A DNA stretch of 7,498 nt from Desulfobacteraceae bacterium (GCA_024225895.1 JAAEMC010000576.1:1-7498); one strand, 5' to 3'; positions 1 to 7,083 are shown, counted from the first letter of the stretch. Program-made: numbers and translations. The notes: generated by a model not told the origin, from the letters alone.

Positions 1-1818
1 GAAGGAGAAAAAGCCTTTAACCGGCTTCCGGAACTCAGTGACAGTGTTGATCCATCTGATGTATATTATCTGACATCTGCCCACAGAACCGACAAAAAAG
101 GCAATTTAAGAATCGTCGGGGTACCCAGGTCCATAACCAAAACCGGAGAATTGATCCGATCCCCCTTTAAAAATGATTTTGCAGTATTGAAAATAGACGA
201 TATCCCTGAGAACCTTAAACCACTTCCTTTAGCTGGAAAAATTGATCCACAGGATATACAAAGGCTTTCCCCAGTACTGATTTTGGGATTTCCCCTGGGC
301 CACAAAACCCAGGATGACCATATTAATGCAAGTGTAACCAGGGGGCATGTCAGAAGAACCTCCAAAGAGATGATCCAGGTTGACTCCTCCATTTATAAAG
401 GAAACAGCGGGGGACCGGCTATTAATTCCAATGGTCAGGTTATCGGAATTGCAACCGGCGTAGTCACTGATCAAACACCCGGATATTTTAAGGTGCTCAC
501 TCCTTTATCAGATTTTGGACTGATACTGCCTATATCCCGCCCGGCATCCTTTATAGAAAATCTGAAAATCGGACAGTTGAAATGGAACGGAATTATTGAT
601 TTTTCCGTGGAAAACAAGCTTGAACAAATTAAAGCACTGGCTTTTGAAAATAAATTTAATGAAGCAGCTTTTTTGGCGACGGAATTTACGGATTCCGGTA
701 ATGAGCCCCTATTGTTTTTTGCAGCAGGCATGCTCAATTTCTGCAGTAATAATTTTGAAAAAAGCAAAGGTTTTTTCTATAAAGTCACTTCCATAGAGGC
801 GGAAAACACATCCTCCAAATTAATGATTTTTGTCATGGACTGGCTTGATGGGACCACCAGTGACAAAGAATTTACTAAAGGACTGCTCAACATGGACTGG
901 AGGCATCCGGATGAATTTTTGGGGTATCTTGTCCAGGTTATAAAAAACAGCTCCCGAATGGATTTGGATTACTTAGAATGGGAAAATATGGCGGAAATGG
1001 GATGGCGGTACTTTATCGAAGGACTGATGCTTGAAAAAGAGAAAAACTTCAGTGATGCCGCAAATATGTTTAAACAAGCCATCCTCAATTCCGGTGTGGA
1101 TGAGTGGGTATATTTTCTATCCTTTTCTCGGCTCCAGCTCATTCAGAATCAACACATCAAATTTGTAGCGGATAAAGAAAAATACAGGCAGGAAACTGAA
1201 GCATTTAAAAAAACAGCAATACAAAAAAGGGAAGAATCCAGCGAAAAAGGAAAAATTATTGCATCCCTCATACAGCGCAGTGAAGCCGGCAATACCACCT
1301 ATGAAGAAAAACTCCAAATCTATGAAGCACTTTTGGCAATAGCGCCGGACAACAGGGCGGTTCTTGCAAAAATGGCCTTTTTCTATGCCACCAATAGTGT
1401 TTGGGAAAAAGCCCTCGAATATATTCATGCATACATGGAAGTGCCCGGCAGGGAAACAGCTTTGAGCCTGAGTTTGGGGTTACTAAAAGGTCAAATTTTC
1501 AATATCACCGACCAGAAGGATAAAGCTAAAAAACACCTGGAAAAATTCCGGAAAGAGACCAAAGATTCATGGTATTCGATTATTGGAAAAAATCTTTTAT
1601 CCGGCCCCAATGAAACAGCCCTGATTAAAATTGCCGGGAAAAATCCTGAAAAACTAATCACCATGCATACTGCCTTAGGCCTCTGGGCAGAGGGTGCTCA
1701 AGATAAAGAAAGGGCTGCCCATCATTACCGGGAAGCATTGGGCTCTTACCTTGACAACCGCATGGAATATTACCTGGCTTTGGGAAGAATTGTCCGGTTC
1801 AGACAAAATCTGGATTAA
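1..1818 (+). CDS. Trypsin-like (HtrA/DegP-type) serine protease with C-terminal TPR region, 5' partial
   Basis: The frame is open from base 1 to a TAA at 1816-1818, giving 605 residues; the N-terminus lies outside the window and there is no convincing internal start. Numbering from base 1, a serine protease triad is visible: H28 in LTSAHR, D59 in KNDFAVLKI, and S136 in GNSGGP. The spacings (31 and 77 residues) are close to those of DegP (H105, D135, S210). The protease domain ends near residue 185. No PDZ domain follows; instead there are about 400 helical residues with TPR-like units, clearest near 207-270, 334-370, 430-485 and 556-600. A lysine- and glutamate-rich stretch at about 395-425 looks like a linker or coiled coil. 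Known: S1C proteases usually act in the periplasm on misfolded or specific substrates. Inferred: the TPRs, in place of PDZ, select partner or substrate. Location cannot be judged without the N-terminus. The protease assignment is firm; the substrate is unknown. Confidence 0.88.
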   Translation, partial: EGEKAFNRLPELSDSVDPSDVYYLTSAHRTDKKGNLRIVGVPRSITKTGELIRSPFKNDFAVLKIDDIPENLKPLPLAGKIDPQDIQRLSPVLILGFPLGHKTQDDHINASVTRGHVRRTSKEMIQVDSSIYKGNSGGPAINSNGQVIGIATGVVTDQTPGYFKVLTPLSDFGLILPISRPASFIENLKIGQLKWNGIIDFSVENKLEQIKALAFENKFNEAAFLATEFTDSGNEPLLFFAAGMLNFCSNNFEKSKGFFYKVTSIEAENTSSKLMIFVMDWLDGTTSDKEFTKGLLNMDWRHPDEFLGYLVQVIKNSSRMDLDYLEWENMAEMGWRYFIEGLMLEKEKNFSDAANMFKQAILNSGVDEWVYFLSFSRLQLIQNQHIKFVADKEKYRQETEAFKKTAIQKREESSEKGKIIASLIQRSEAGNTTYEEKLQIYEALLAIAPDNRAVLAKMAFFYATNSVWEKALEYIHAYMEVPGRETALSLSLGLLKGQIFNITDQKDKAKKHLEKFRKETKDSWYSIIGKNLLSGPNETALIKIAGKNPEKLITMHTALGLWAEGAQDKERAAHHYREALGSYLDNRMEYYLALGRIVRFRQNLD

Positions 1819-1826
1819 TCAGTATT

Positions 1827-1844
1827 TCAAAATTAAAATTTTGA
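1827..1844. terminator. AT-rich palindrome after the protease gene, weak terminator candidate
   Basis: Nine bases after the protease stop lies TCAAAATTAAAATTTTGA, two 8-bp inverted arms around AA. The stem is all A-T except one pair, and no T-run follows on the plus strand, so it is a poor intrinsic terminator. It sits between this gene and the converging remnant at 1859-2282 and might act for either or neither. Confidence 0.25.
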
Positions 1845-1858
1845 CAAAAAATATAAAT

Positions 1859-2282
1859 TCAGTTGGCAATAATTAAGTGCCGTGCCCTCCGAATTTTTAT
1901 AACACCATCCACTTCCAAACCAATAGCATTATGCTGCTGCCATCTATCAATTTTGCATCATCCAAGGTAATAAAAACGCCTTTATCAAAAACAAACTCTT
2001 TTATAGCGGTTTACTGCCCTCTTGGCTTCCGCTTAAAAATCCTGCCATCTCAAATATCCCGGCAAGCCTGAATAAGCATGAGCTCTCCAAAGATCCTGTG
2101 CCGGTATCGCCCTGATAATGCGACGAATTTGAAGCATATTTGCCATCATATCAGTTTATTGCCGCACCGTCCCTCGCCCCAATAAACCTGAGCAGACCGG
2201 GTTGAACCAAATCATAGTAAGCTCTGGTATTTGATTTGCTTTTTTTAAACTGTCGGTAGTCTTTCCAGTTGTCATTATTCAT
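1859..2282 (-). pseudogene. Frameshifted remnant of an unidentified gene
   Basis: Read on the minus strand, an ATG at 2282-2280 has a good ribosome binding site (AAAAAGGA, about 9 nt upstream). It opens a 43-codon frame beginning MNNDNWKDYRQFKKSK and stopping at TGA 2153-2151. The same frame continues past that stop for about 49 more sense codons (YDGKYASNSSHYQGDTG...) to TAA at 2003-2001. Coding-like text then resumes in another frame (KEFVFDKGVFITLDDAK) and shifts again to end in GLEVDGVIKIRRARHLIIAN before TGA at 1861-1859. The pieces read like one protein of about 140 residues broken by a stop and at least two frameshifts. I do not recognise the family. The first 43 codons alone could be a small real protein, but decay of a longer gene explains the whole stretch better. 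It converges on the protease gene. Confidence 0.4.
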
Positions 2283-2304
2283 TTTTTAGTATCCTTTTTC
2301 TCAT

Positions 2305-2321
2305 TCATAAAGATTTTATGA
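2305..2321. promoter_or_regulatory. Palindrome upstream of the remnant gene, operator-like
   Basis: TCATAAAGATTTTATGA is a perfect 7-bp inverted repeat around GAT. It lies 22 bp upstream of the ATG at 2282 (minus strand), just before the ribosome binding site. Size and place would suit a dimeric repressor's operator, but AT-rich palindromes also arise by chance and no regulator gene is intact nearby. Confidence 0.25.
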
Positions 2322-2436
2322 CCTCAACTGAATAAACCAGTTTCTGCATTCTTGTAAAAGGAGAATGAGATCACACCTTGATTATTGTCTTATGAATTGT
2401 CTACAGAAACACAGCTTTATAATGTTGCTCTATGGA

Positions 2437-2528
2437 GTTCGGGGACAGCATACTTAAAACGTCGTCCTTTCCACCCGCTGGATTACACCACCTTGCCCGG
2501 CCGTACAAGCAAGGCGTCCCCCGAATTT
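2437..2528. mobile_element. Short RAYT/MITE-like element or remnant
   Basis: The left end reads GTTCGGGGACAGCATACTTAA (first 20 bases 2437-2456). The right end, read in reverse, begins AAATTCGGGGGACGCC (2528-2513). Both ends share TTCGGGG(G)AC in inverted orientation. Motifs of this kind commonly flank REP-associated tyrosine (Y1) transposase genes and their short derivatives in environmental proteobacteria; this comes from memory, not from a search. Only about 55 bp lie between the ends, so no transposase is present. An internal inverted pair CCTTGC (2491-2496) / GCAAGG (2509-2514) could form a hairpin. The element lies just past the stop of the surface-protein gene, next to an AT-only palindrome at 2527-2540. 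Confidence 0.4.
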
Positions 2529-2570
2529 AAATTAATTTAACAAGAATTGACTATGGTATCCCTCGAATTC

Positions 2571-5018
2571 TTACCTGACTGGGGCAAGGCCTTCCATTAT
2601 AAATGTCTGCTTTGAGTTCCACTCCCCATTTCCATTGCTGTTCCAGCAACGGATGTACCATTCATATGGTCCCTTGGCCAAAACCTTATTGGGCGTTACA
2701 GTACAAGTGTTTCCCGTACAGGTTACATTGGGTGTATCTGGATCGTTATCCTCTGTCTCATACCATTGGGAAAACTTAGTATTTGTTTCCGTATTCTGAT
2801 AAAACAGCTTATACCAAGTGGCACTGCTCACTTTCTCCCAGACAAAGGAGGGGGTTGTATCAGTCACTAATCCTGATGGGGATAAAAGCGTTGCTTTCCC
2901 GGGTGTGTTGCCATCTCCCAGAACGATAAAATTGGAGGCACTACTCCATTCGCCGTTACCGTTTTCATTCCATCCCATGATATACCAATTGTAATATCCA
3001 GGCTCCAGATCGTCAGAAACGGTAACCGAGCATGTTCCGCTTGAGCACTCGGCGTCAGGATATTTGAAGGAAGTATTCTCTGCTTCATACCATTGGATAA
3101 CGGTATCTTTACCATATACGCTTTCAAGGTACAATTTGTACCAGCTGGTATTAAAGGTCTCATTCCAGACAAGGGCTGGCGTGGCATCATTGATTGATCC
3201 TGTCGGCGACACCAGTACCACTTTATCGGGAACTTCATCGCACCCTTCATCAATCGTATCATCGCAGTTGTCATCAACATCGTTGCACATTTCTGTTGCA
3301 TCGGGATTAATGCCTTCGTCTGAATCATTGCAGTCAGAATCATCGGCTACATAACCGGATGGTAAGCCAGTCGCATCAACCGAGTTTTCAGAATCCCCAT
3401 AGCCGTCGCCATCGCTGTCTAAATAATAGGTGGATGCATTATCACATCCCTCATCAATAGAGTCATTGCAATTCTCATCAGCCCCATTGCATATTTCAGC
3501 AGCACCGGGGTTGATGCTGCTGTCTGAATCATTGCAGTCCGTATTGTCTGTCGCATATCCGGACGGCTGCTCGATTGCCTGGGTTGTATTAGCAGAATCA
3601 CCATAGCCGTCGCCGTCACTGTCTAAATAGTAAGTGACGAGATCTTTACAATCATCATCAATCAGGTCATTACAATTATCATCCACACCATTGCATACTT
3701 CAGGGGCGCCGGGGTTGATGCTGCTGTCTGTATCATCACAATCAGTATTGTCTGTTGCATATCCGGACGGCTGTTCGATAGCCTGAATTGAAGTTTCAGA
3801 ATCGCCATAGCCATCACTGTCATCATCACGGTAATAGGTCGATTCACTGATTCCGGTATCGCTGACCCTGTATGCATACGCGATATCGGCATCGGTTCCG
3901 ATGACGATATTCTCCCCAAATACAGAGACAGCAAACCCCAGTCCCAAATCGTCTTCAGCGCCGTCAACGATCAACTTGGTTTGCTCCGTCCAATTAGAAC
4001 CATCGCGCTTATATACATAAACCAGACCTATATCCGTTCCAGAAGAAAGGTCATCTGCCCAGGCGCCAACAACGGCATATTCTCCGGACACGGATACGGA
4101 ATTACCAAAAGAATCCAACATTTCTCCGTCGCTTGAATTTAGCCTTTCCTGGTCCCAGGAGTTTCCAGTACGCTTGAATATGTAAGCATACCCCCTGCCG
4201 TTTTTCACTTTATTATTACCGATAACGGCATATTCACCGGATAAAGAGACAGAGCACCCAAAGGTTCCGCCTGCTGCAATATCATTTGGCACCAGGATAG
4301 TCTGTTCCTCCCAGGTATTCTGATCCCGCTTGAACACAAAAGCGTAACCGGTATTATCTGTATTACTCGATTCCGTCCCAATAATGGCATAATCTCCAGA
4401 TAAAGCGACGGATTTACCAAATCTGTCTCCGGACGAACGGGTACTTGGAACCAGTATTGCCTGCTCTTCCCAGGTGTCTCCATCACGCTTAAACATATAA
4501 GCCGCACCCGAACCGGTGCTATAAGACACTCCATACGCCCCGACAATGGCGTAATCACCGGATATTGAAACAGAAGCACCAAAAAAATCAGACTGACTAC
4601 CATTGCTTGCCGTCAATTTAATTTGCTCTTCCCAGGTTTCTTCATTCCGTTTGAAAATATAGGCTGCGCCGGTAAAAGAGTTATCTGTATAAGCCCCTAC
4701 AATGGCATAGTCACCGAATATGGATACAGCCTTGCCAAAATACTGGCCGTCCGTCATATCACTTGGGTAGAGTTTGACTTGTTCCTCCCATGAACTGCCG
4801 TTCCATTTAAAGACATAGGCCGCACCGGAACCATCCTTCAAATGAGCCCCGACAATTGCGTAATCGCCGGATACAGCCACGGATCTGCCAAATCTGTCTC
4901 CCTGCACCACATCACTTGGTGTCAGTGTTAGTTCCAGATTTTCAAAGGCAAATATATGTAAGGGTATTGATAAAAAAACAACAATGATAAATAGGTAGGC
5001 ACCACAGTTTTTTCTCAT
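2571..5018 (-). CDS. Exported FG-GAP propeller protein with MopE-type metal-binding repeats
   Basis: This is an 815-residue protein. A signal peptide is clear: MRKN, a hydrophobic stretch to residue 24, and likely cleavage after HIFA. Residues about 25-390 form seven repeats of the FG-GAP type (pattern Lx[18 protein letters not shown]...GAAYIFKR...WEEQ). Six carry FG and the seventh has GFA, as expected for a seven-bladed beta-propeller. Residues 394-597 are three 68-residue repeats with DxDxDGYGD, a DCxDxD segment and CN..DDNC(N/D)..ID...C, matching the 'putative metal-binding' repeats related to MopE; calcium binding by the acidic loops is likely. Residues 598-703 and 704-815 are two copies of a fibronectin-like module. 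No lipobox, PEP-CTERM, LPXTG or type IX tail is seen, so I infer secretion or surface attachment by unknown means. The start is supported by the signal peptide; the ribosome site (GGA, 10 nt upstream) is weak. A role in adhesion or matrix binding is plausible but not shown. Confidence 0.92.
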   Translation of the reverse strand: MRKNCGAYLFIIVVFLSIPLHIFAFENLELTLTPSDVVQGDRFGRSVAVSGDYAIVGAHLKDGSGAAYVFKWNGSSWEEQVKLYPSDMTDGQYFGKAVSIFGDYAIVGAYTDNSFTGAAYIFKRNEETWEEQIKLTASNGSQSDFFGASVSISGDYAIVGAYGVSYSTGSGAAYMFKRDGDTWEEQAILVPSTRSSGDRFGKSVALSGDYAIIGTESSNTDNTGYAFVFKRDQNTWEEQTILVPNDIAAGGTFGCSVSLSGEYAVIGNNKVKNGRGYAYIFKRTGNSWDQERLNSSDGEMLDSFGNSVSVSGEYAVVGAWADDLSSGTDIGLVYVYKRDGSNWTEQTKLIVDGAEDDLGLGFAVSVFGENIVIGTDADIAYAYRVSDTGISESTYYRDDDSDGYGDSETSIQAIEQPSGYATDNTDCDDTDSSINPGAPEVCNGVDDNCNDLIDDDCKDLVTYYLDSDGDGYGDSANTTQAIEQPSGYATDNTDCNDSDSSINPGAAEICNGADENCNDSIDEGCDNASTYYLDSDGDGYGDSENSVDATGLPSGYVADDSDCNDSDEGINPDATEMCNDVDDNCDDTIDEGCDEVPDKVVLVSPTGSINDATPALVWNETFNTSWYKLYLESVYGKDTVIQWYEAENTSFKYPDAECSSGTCSVTVSDDLEPGYYNWYIMGWNENGNGEWSSASNFIVLGDGNTPGKATLLSPSGLVTDTTPSFVWEKVSSATWYKLFYQNTETNTKFSQWYETEDNDPDTPNVTCTGNTCTVTPNKVLAKGPYEWYIRCWNSNGNGEWNSKQTFIMEGLAPVR
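3228..3839 (-). repeat. Three tandem 204-bp units inside the surface-protein gene
   Basis: Three units of exactly 204 bp (68 codons each) encode residues 394-461, 462-529 and 530-597. The phase can be checked with CCATAG, which recurs on the plus strand at 3397, 3601 and 3805. The first two encoded units are closest (both contain [15 protein letters not shown]), while the third has diverged ([16 protein letters not shown]), suggesting one recent and one older duplication. Copy number could change by recombination without breaking the frame. Confidence 0.9.
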
Positions 5019-5066
5019 AATTCAATTATCCATCATTCATGGTAATTAATCAATAAGTTAAGTGAA

Positions 5067-5095
5067 TTTGTACCTAGAATAAAATTCAAAGTCAA
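5067..5095 (-). promoter_or_regulatory. Sigma70-like promoter for the surface-protein gene
   Basis: Read on the minus strand, TTGACT (5095-5090) and TACAAA (5072-5067) are separated by 17 bp. The start of transcription would be near 5060, giving a leader of about 42 nt before the ATG at 5018. The -10 box is only a moderate match. The promoter begins two bases past the stop of the istA remnant, so it may have come with, or been placed by, the mobile debris. Confidence 0.5.
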
Positions 5096-5097
5096 TA

Positions 5098-5310
5098 TTA
5101 TCTTGAGGGAAGGATCTTAGAACTGACAAAGCTTTTGATCGGTACTGCCAAAAGGATGAAATTCAAATTCACGATCCGTATGTATTTATATTGATCCACT
5201 GTTAGCTTCCTCCTCTCCTCTGGTAATAGATATGCTCTTCTTGTAATCCGTATTATCAGAAGCTACAGGTGGCCCAATTTTGAGTTGTTATCTTTCCCCA
5301 GAAGGTGTGA
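5098..5310 (-). mobile_element. IS21-family left-end remnant with the first codons of istA
   Basis: On the minus strand, a segment with CTCAAAATTGGGCCACCT leads to a strong ribosome binding site (AGGAGG, 5214-5209), 9 nt before a GTG at 5199-5197. The GTG opens VDQYKYIRI, which resembles the start of IstA transposases of IS21-type elements as I remember them (DQYEYIRxAHRVYG). Likeness ends about nine codons in; the frame then runs as unrelated sequence to TAA at 5100-5098 (33 codons in all). The rest of istA and all of istB are missing. In another frame the last part reads REFEFHPFGSTDQKLCQF before TAA at 5119-5117, perhaps the end of yet another gene. The outer end of the element is approximate; it meets the hairpin repeat at 5315-5330. 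Confidence 0.45.
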
Positions 5311-5465
5311 TCTGGGTCGGACCCCCGACCATCCATATCATTGACAAAAGCTGCAAGATCGGAAACCGACTGCATAAGAACTCGGTACTTATCCTGAGAC
5401 CGTTCAATGAAATTGGTAAGGCTTTGTTCAATAACCCCGGATGCCATGTGTAGGGGGCAAGCCAT
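5256..5465 (-). pseudogene. PAS-domain-like gene fragment
   Basis: The frame runs from an ATG at 5465, directly after an in-frame TAA, to TGA at 5258-5256 (69 residues). Residues 13-47 (IERSQDKYRVLMQSVSDL, then AAFVNDMDGR) closely follow the usual beginning of a PAS domain in sensor kinases and diguanylate cyclases (E..YR.L.....D.....D.DGR). The likeness stops at residues 46-48, exactly where the hairpin repeat 5315-5330 begins; the remaining 20 or so residues are translated repeat and IS21-end sequence. So it appears to be the start of a PAS domain cut off by a mobile element, not a working protein. It overlaps the 3' end of the ATPase gene by 38 bp in another frame, so the ATPase's last residues may be encoded by foreign sequence too. 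Confidence 0.45.
5315..5330. repeat. Hairpin repeat, copy 1 (GGTCGGACCCCCGACC)
   Basis: A perfect 6-bp inverted repeat, GGTCGG / CCGACC, surrounds a 4-nt loop. A second copy with one base changed lies at 7270-7285 in the same orientation. Such GGTC-type hairpins resemble REP sequences and RAYT element ends. This copy marks the sharp end of the PAS-like fragment. Confidence 0.6.
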
Positions 5466-6594
5466 TTAAAACGGCGTCTGAAAGTCCGGTAACAGTGATC
5501 TTTTCTGAAAGGCGATAGGTTTCCTTCCCTGGATAAATCACCCAAAGGTGCCTGAGATTCAAGTCCTTTGCCACTGTTGTCATCGATCTTGTTTTACGCG
5601 GTGCATCTGCATATTTAAATTCTATACCCCAGTTGTTACCTTTCTGCTGCCAGAAAAGATCAAGTTCAGATCCTGAATGAACCCGGTAGAAATAGTATTC
5701 ATTGTTTTGCTTTTGCAAGGCCCTGCAAATGCACTCAAGAGCGAAACCTTCATAGGATGCTCCCAGTTTTGGGTGGGATAAAAGCTGATCATGATTTTCT
5801 ATATTCAATAAGGTATGAAATATGCCAGAGTCTTTCAGGTAAATTTTAGGCCTTTTGACAAGCCTTTTACCTGTATTTGAGTACCATGGTTGGAGGACCC
5901 TGACCATAAAAGTTCCTTCTAAGATATCGATATATTTCCGGACAGTGACATCGGAGATTCCAAAGGATCTTCCCAGTTCAGCATAATTAATTACTTGGCC
6001 ATGGTAATGGGAGAGCATTGTCCAAAATCGTCTGAGTGTGTTGGCAGGTATGGAAATACCCAATTGAGGAATATCTCTTTCTAAAAAAGTGGTGATGAAA
6101 TTTTCCCTCCAGAGCCTGCTTTGTTCTTCAGCTTTTGGAGTAAAGGCATCTGGAAAACCGCCCCTGATCCAGAGAGATTTAATATCTTTTTCACCAACAT
6201 CTTGAAGCCTTAATCCTGAAAGTGGGAAGTAAGCGATTCTGCCCGCTAAAGATTCTGAACTCTGACGGATCAGTTCTTGGGATGCACTGCCAAGAATCAG
6301 GTATTTTTGATCAGGATTGCTGTCCACCAGATATCTGAGCAAAGGAAATAGATCAGGATATCGTTGGATTTCATCAATGACAATCAATCCGGTTAAATCT
6401 TCCAGGGCTAATTGCGGGTTTTCAAATCTTACCATATCCCTGGGATTTTCTAAATCAAAATAATGGTCATGCTTGATGGATCTTGCCATGGTGGTCTTTC
6501 CGCACTGACGCGGTCCCAGTATAGCCGTCACGGGAAATGCATTGATTCGATTTTGGATTTCATTTTTATCAATTTGTCTCGGTATCAATTCCAT
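5428..6594 (-). CDS. AAA_14 / DUF4143-type ATPase
   Basis: This 388-residue protein is the usual length for the family. Walker A is GPRQCGKTT (27-35), Walker B is LIVIDE (70-75, followed by IQ), the sensor-1 region is YLILGSAS (98-105), and SLAGR (115-119) is the family's typical arginine motif. A winged-helix-like segment follows (SFGISDVTVRKYIDILEG, 210-227), then the DUF4143 region ending in a PD-(D/E)XK-like pattern: E282/E287, D312 in SGSELD, and E325-x-K327 in IEFK. These would be the metal-binding residues of a restriction-type nuclease fold, so the protein is a plausible ATP-driven DNA- or RNA-acting enzyme. Its cellular role is not established. The start fits the family (MELIPRQI), but no ribosome binding site precedes it. 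It is a single gene with its own promoter, flanked by remnants. The tail (about 377-388) runs into the overlapping PAS-like fragment and may not be original. Confidence 0.9.
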   Translation of the reverse strand: MELIPRQIDKNEIQNRINAFPVTAILGPRQCGKTTMARSIKHDHYFDLENPRDMVRFENPQLALEDLTGLIVIDEIQRYPDLFPLLRYLVDSNPDQKYLILGSASQELIRQSSESLAGRIAYFPLSGLRLQDVGEKDIKSLWIRGGFPDAFTPKAEEQSRLWRENFITTFLERDIPQLGISIPANTLRRFWTMLSHYHGQVINYAELGRSFGISDVTVRKYIDILEGTFMVRVLQPWYSNTGKRLVKRPKIYLKDSGIFHTLLNIENHDQLLSHPKLGASYEGFALECICRALQKQNNEYYFYRVHSGSELDLFWQQKGNNWGIEFKYADAPRKTRSMTTVAKDLNLRHLWVIYPGKETYRLSEKITVTGLSDAVLNGLPPTHGIRGY

Positions 6595-6600
6595 AGACGT

Positions 6601-6629
6601 ACCATATTGAATGAAACTTGAAATGTCAA
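6601..6629 (-). promoter_or_regulatory. Strong sigma70-like promoter, ATPase gene
   Basis: On the minus strand a consensus TTGACA (6629-6624) is followed after exactly 17 bp by TATGGT (6606-6601). The expected transcript start, about 7 nt on, falls at or within a base or two of the ATG at 6594-6592. There is no Shine-Dalgarno sequence in the gap (TACGTCT). If this promoter is used, the mRNA is leaderless. Confidence 0.6.
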
Positions 6630-6665
6630 ATCAATGATTCGATTTTTCAAGTTTAAGACAATTAG

Positions 6666-6690
6666 GAGGGCAGAAAAATATCCGCCCTTT
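6666..6690 (-). terminator. Hairpin after the Ig-like fragment, candidate terminator
   Basis: On the minus strand AAAGGGCGG and CTGCCCTCCT flank an ATATTTTT loop (GGGC/GCCC core with one mismatch and possible G-U pairs outside). It lies 13 bp past the stop at 6703 and before the ATPase promoter. The T-tract after it is weak (CCTAATTGTCTT), so termination would be partial at best. Confidence 0.35.
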
Positions 6691-6702
6691 AAGTTTGAAT
6701 AA

Positions 6703-7083
6703 TTAAGGTTCTACTGAAATTGGTATTGTTATTTCAGTTGTGCCAGTGGGACCGGTAGCTTTCAGGGTATAATGGGTTGCACCGGCTATGGGGTACACCG
6801 TTGTTTTTCCTGTGGCATCATATTTTGTGGATTCATCATTGATAGTCACTTCAGTTGCACCCTCACTTTCCCAACTCAACTCCAAAGGTTTACCTTCGTA
6901 GACTGTATTTGGACTTGCTTGACCCGTTCTCCATGGCGGTGGAAGATAGGGGGACCAGGCAATATCGCCTATGGAATTTTGTTCACCGCCCTCGGCAATT
7001 TTCTGTTTTGCAGTTCCATATCCACTAATATGGATTGGAGAAGTTACGTCTGACCAAGATAACCCATTGAAATGATAAATTAT
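6703..7083 (-). pseudogene. C-terminal fragment of an Ig-like surface protein, no start codon
   Basis: The frame is open from just after a TAG at 7086-7084 to TAA at 6705-6703 (126 codons). It has no ATG; the only candidate start, a TTG at 6885, lies in the middle of a domain and lacks a ribosome binding site. The text before it reads as coding (WSDVTSPIHISGYGTAKQK, then SIGDIAWSPYLPPPWRTG). The last 65 residues or so (GKPLELSWESEGATEVTI through YTLKATGPTGTTEITIPI) match the pattern of a bacterial Ig-like or PKD-like beta-sandwich: a Trp in strand C, a Tyr in strand F, then GPTGT and a hydrophobic last strand. So I read it as the 3' end of a larger exported protein whose 5' part was lost near 7083. 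The family cannot be named more precisely. Confidence 0.55.

Noticed and set aside
1877..2071. Plus-strand 64-codon frame starting GTG
   Set aside because: The composition is not protein-like and it lies antisense to the coding-like frames of the decayed minus-strand gene; no ribosome binding site.
2358..2457. Plus-strand GGAGAATGAGATC, a possible 28-codon gene after AAAGGAG
   Set aside because: The spacing between GGAG and ATG is too short and the frame runs into the RAYT-like left end.
2461..2520. Group II intron or tRNA-like structure in the GC-rich stretch
   Set aside because: Only one short stem (CCTTGC/GCAAGG) can be drawn; no domain V, cloverleaf or CCA end is visible.
2867..3343. 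158-codon minus-strand frame inside the surface-protein gene
   Set aside because: A shadow of the repeat-rich gene in another frame, rich in Met, Ile and Thr from the Asp codons.
3064..3354. Plus-strand 96-codon frame, Ser-rich
   Set aside because: Antisense shadow of the acidic repeats; no start signals.
3228..3839. CRISPR-like regular repeats
   Set aside because: The 204-bp units are protein-coding repeats in frame; there are no short repeats with unique spacers.
5288..5545. 85-codon minus-strand frame across the ATPase end
   Set aside because: A third-frame shadow; the PAS-like likeness is in a different frame and no ribosome binding site is seen.
6772..7053. Plus-strand 93-codon Cys-rich frame
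   Set aside because: Antisense to the Ig-like fragment, whose frame is clearly the coding one; no ribosome binding site.
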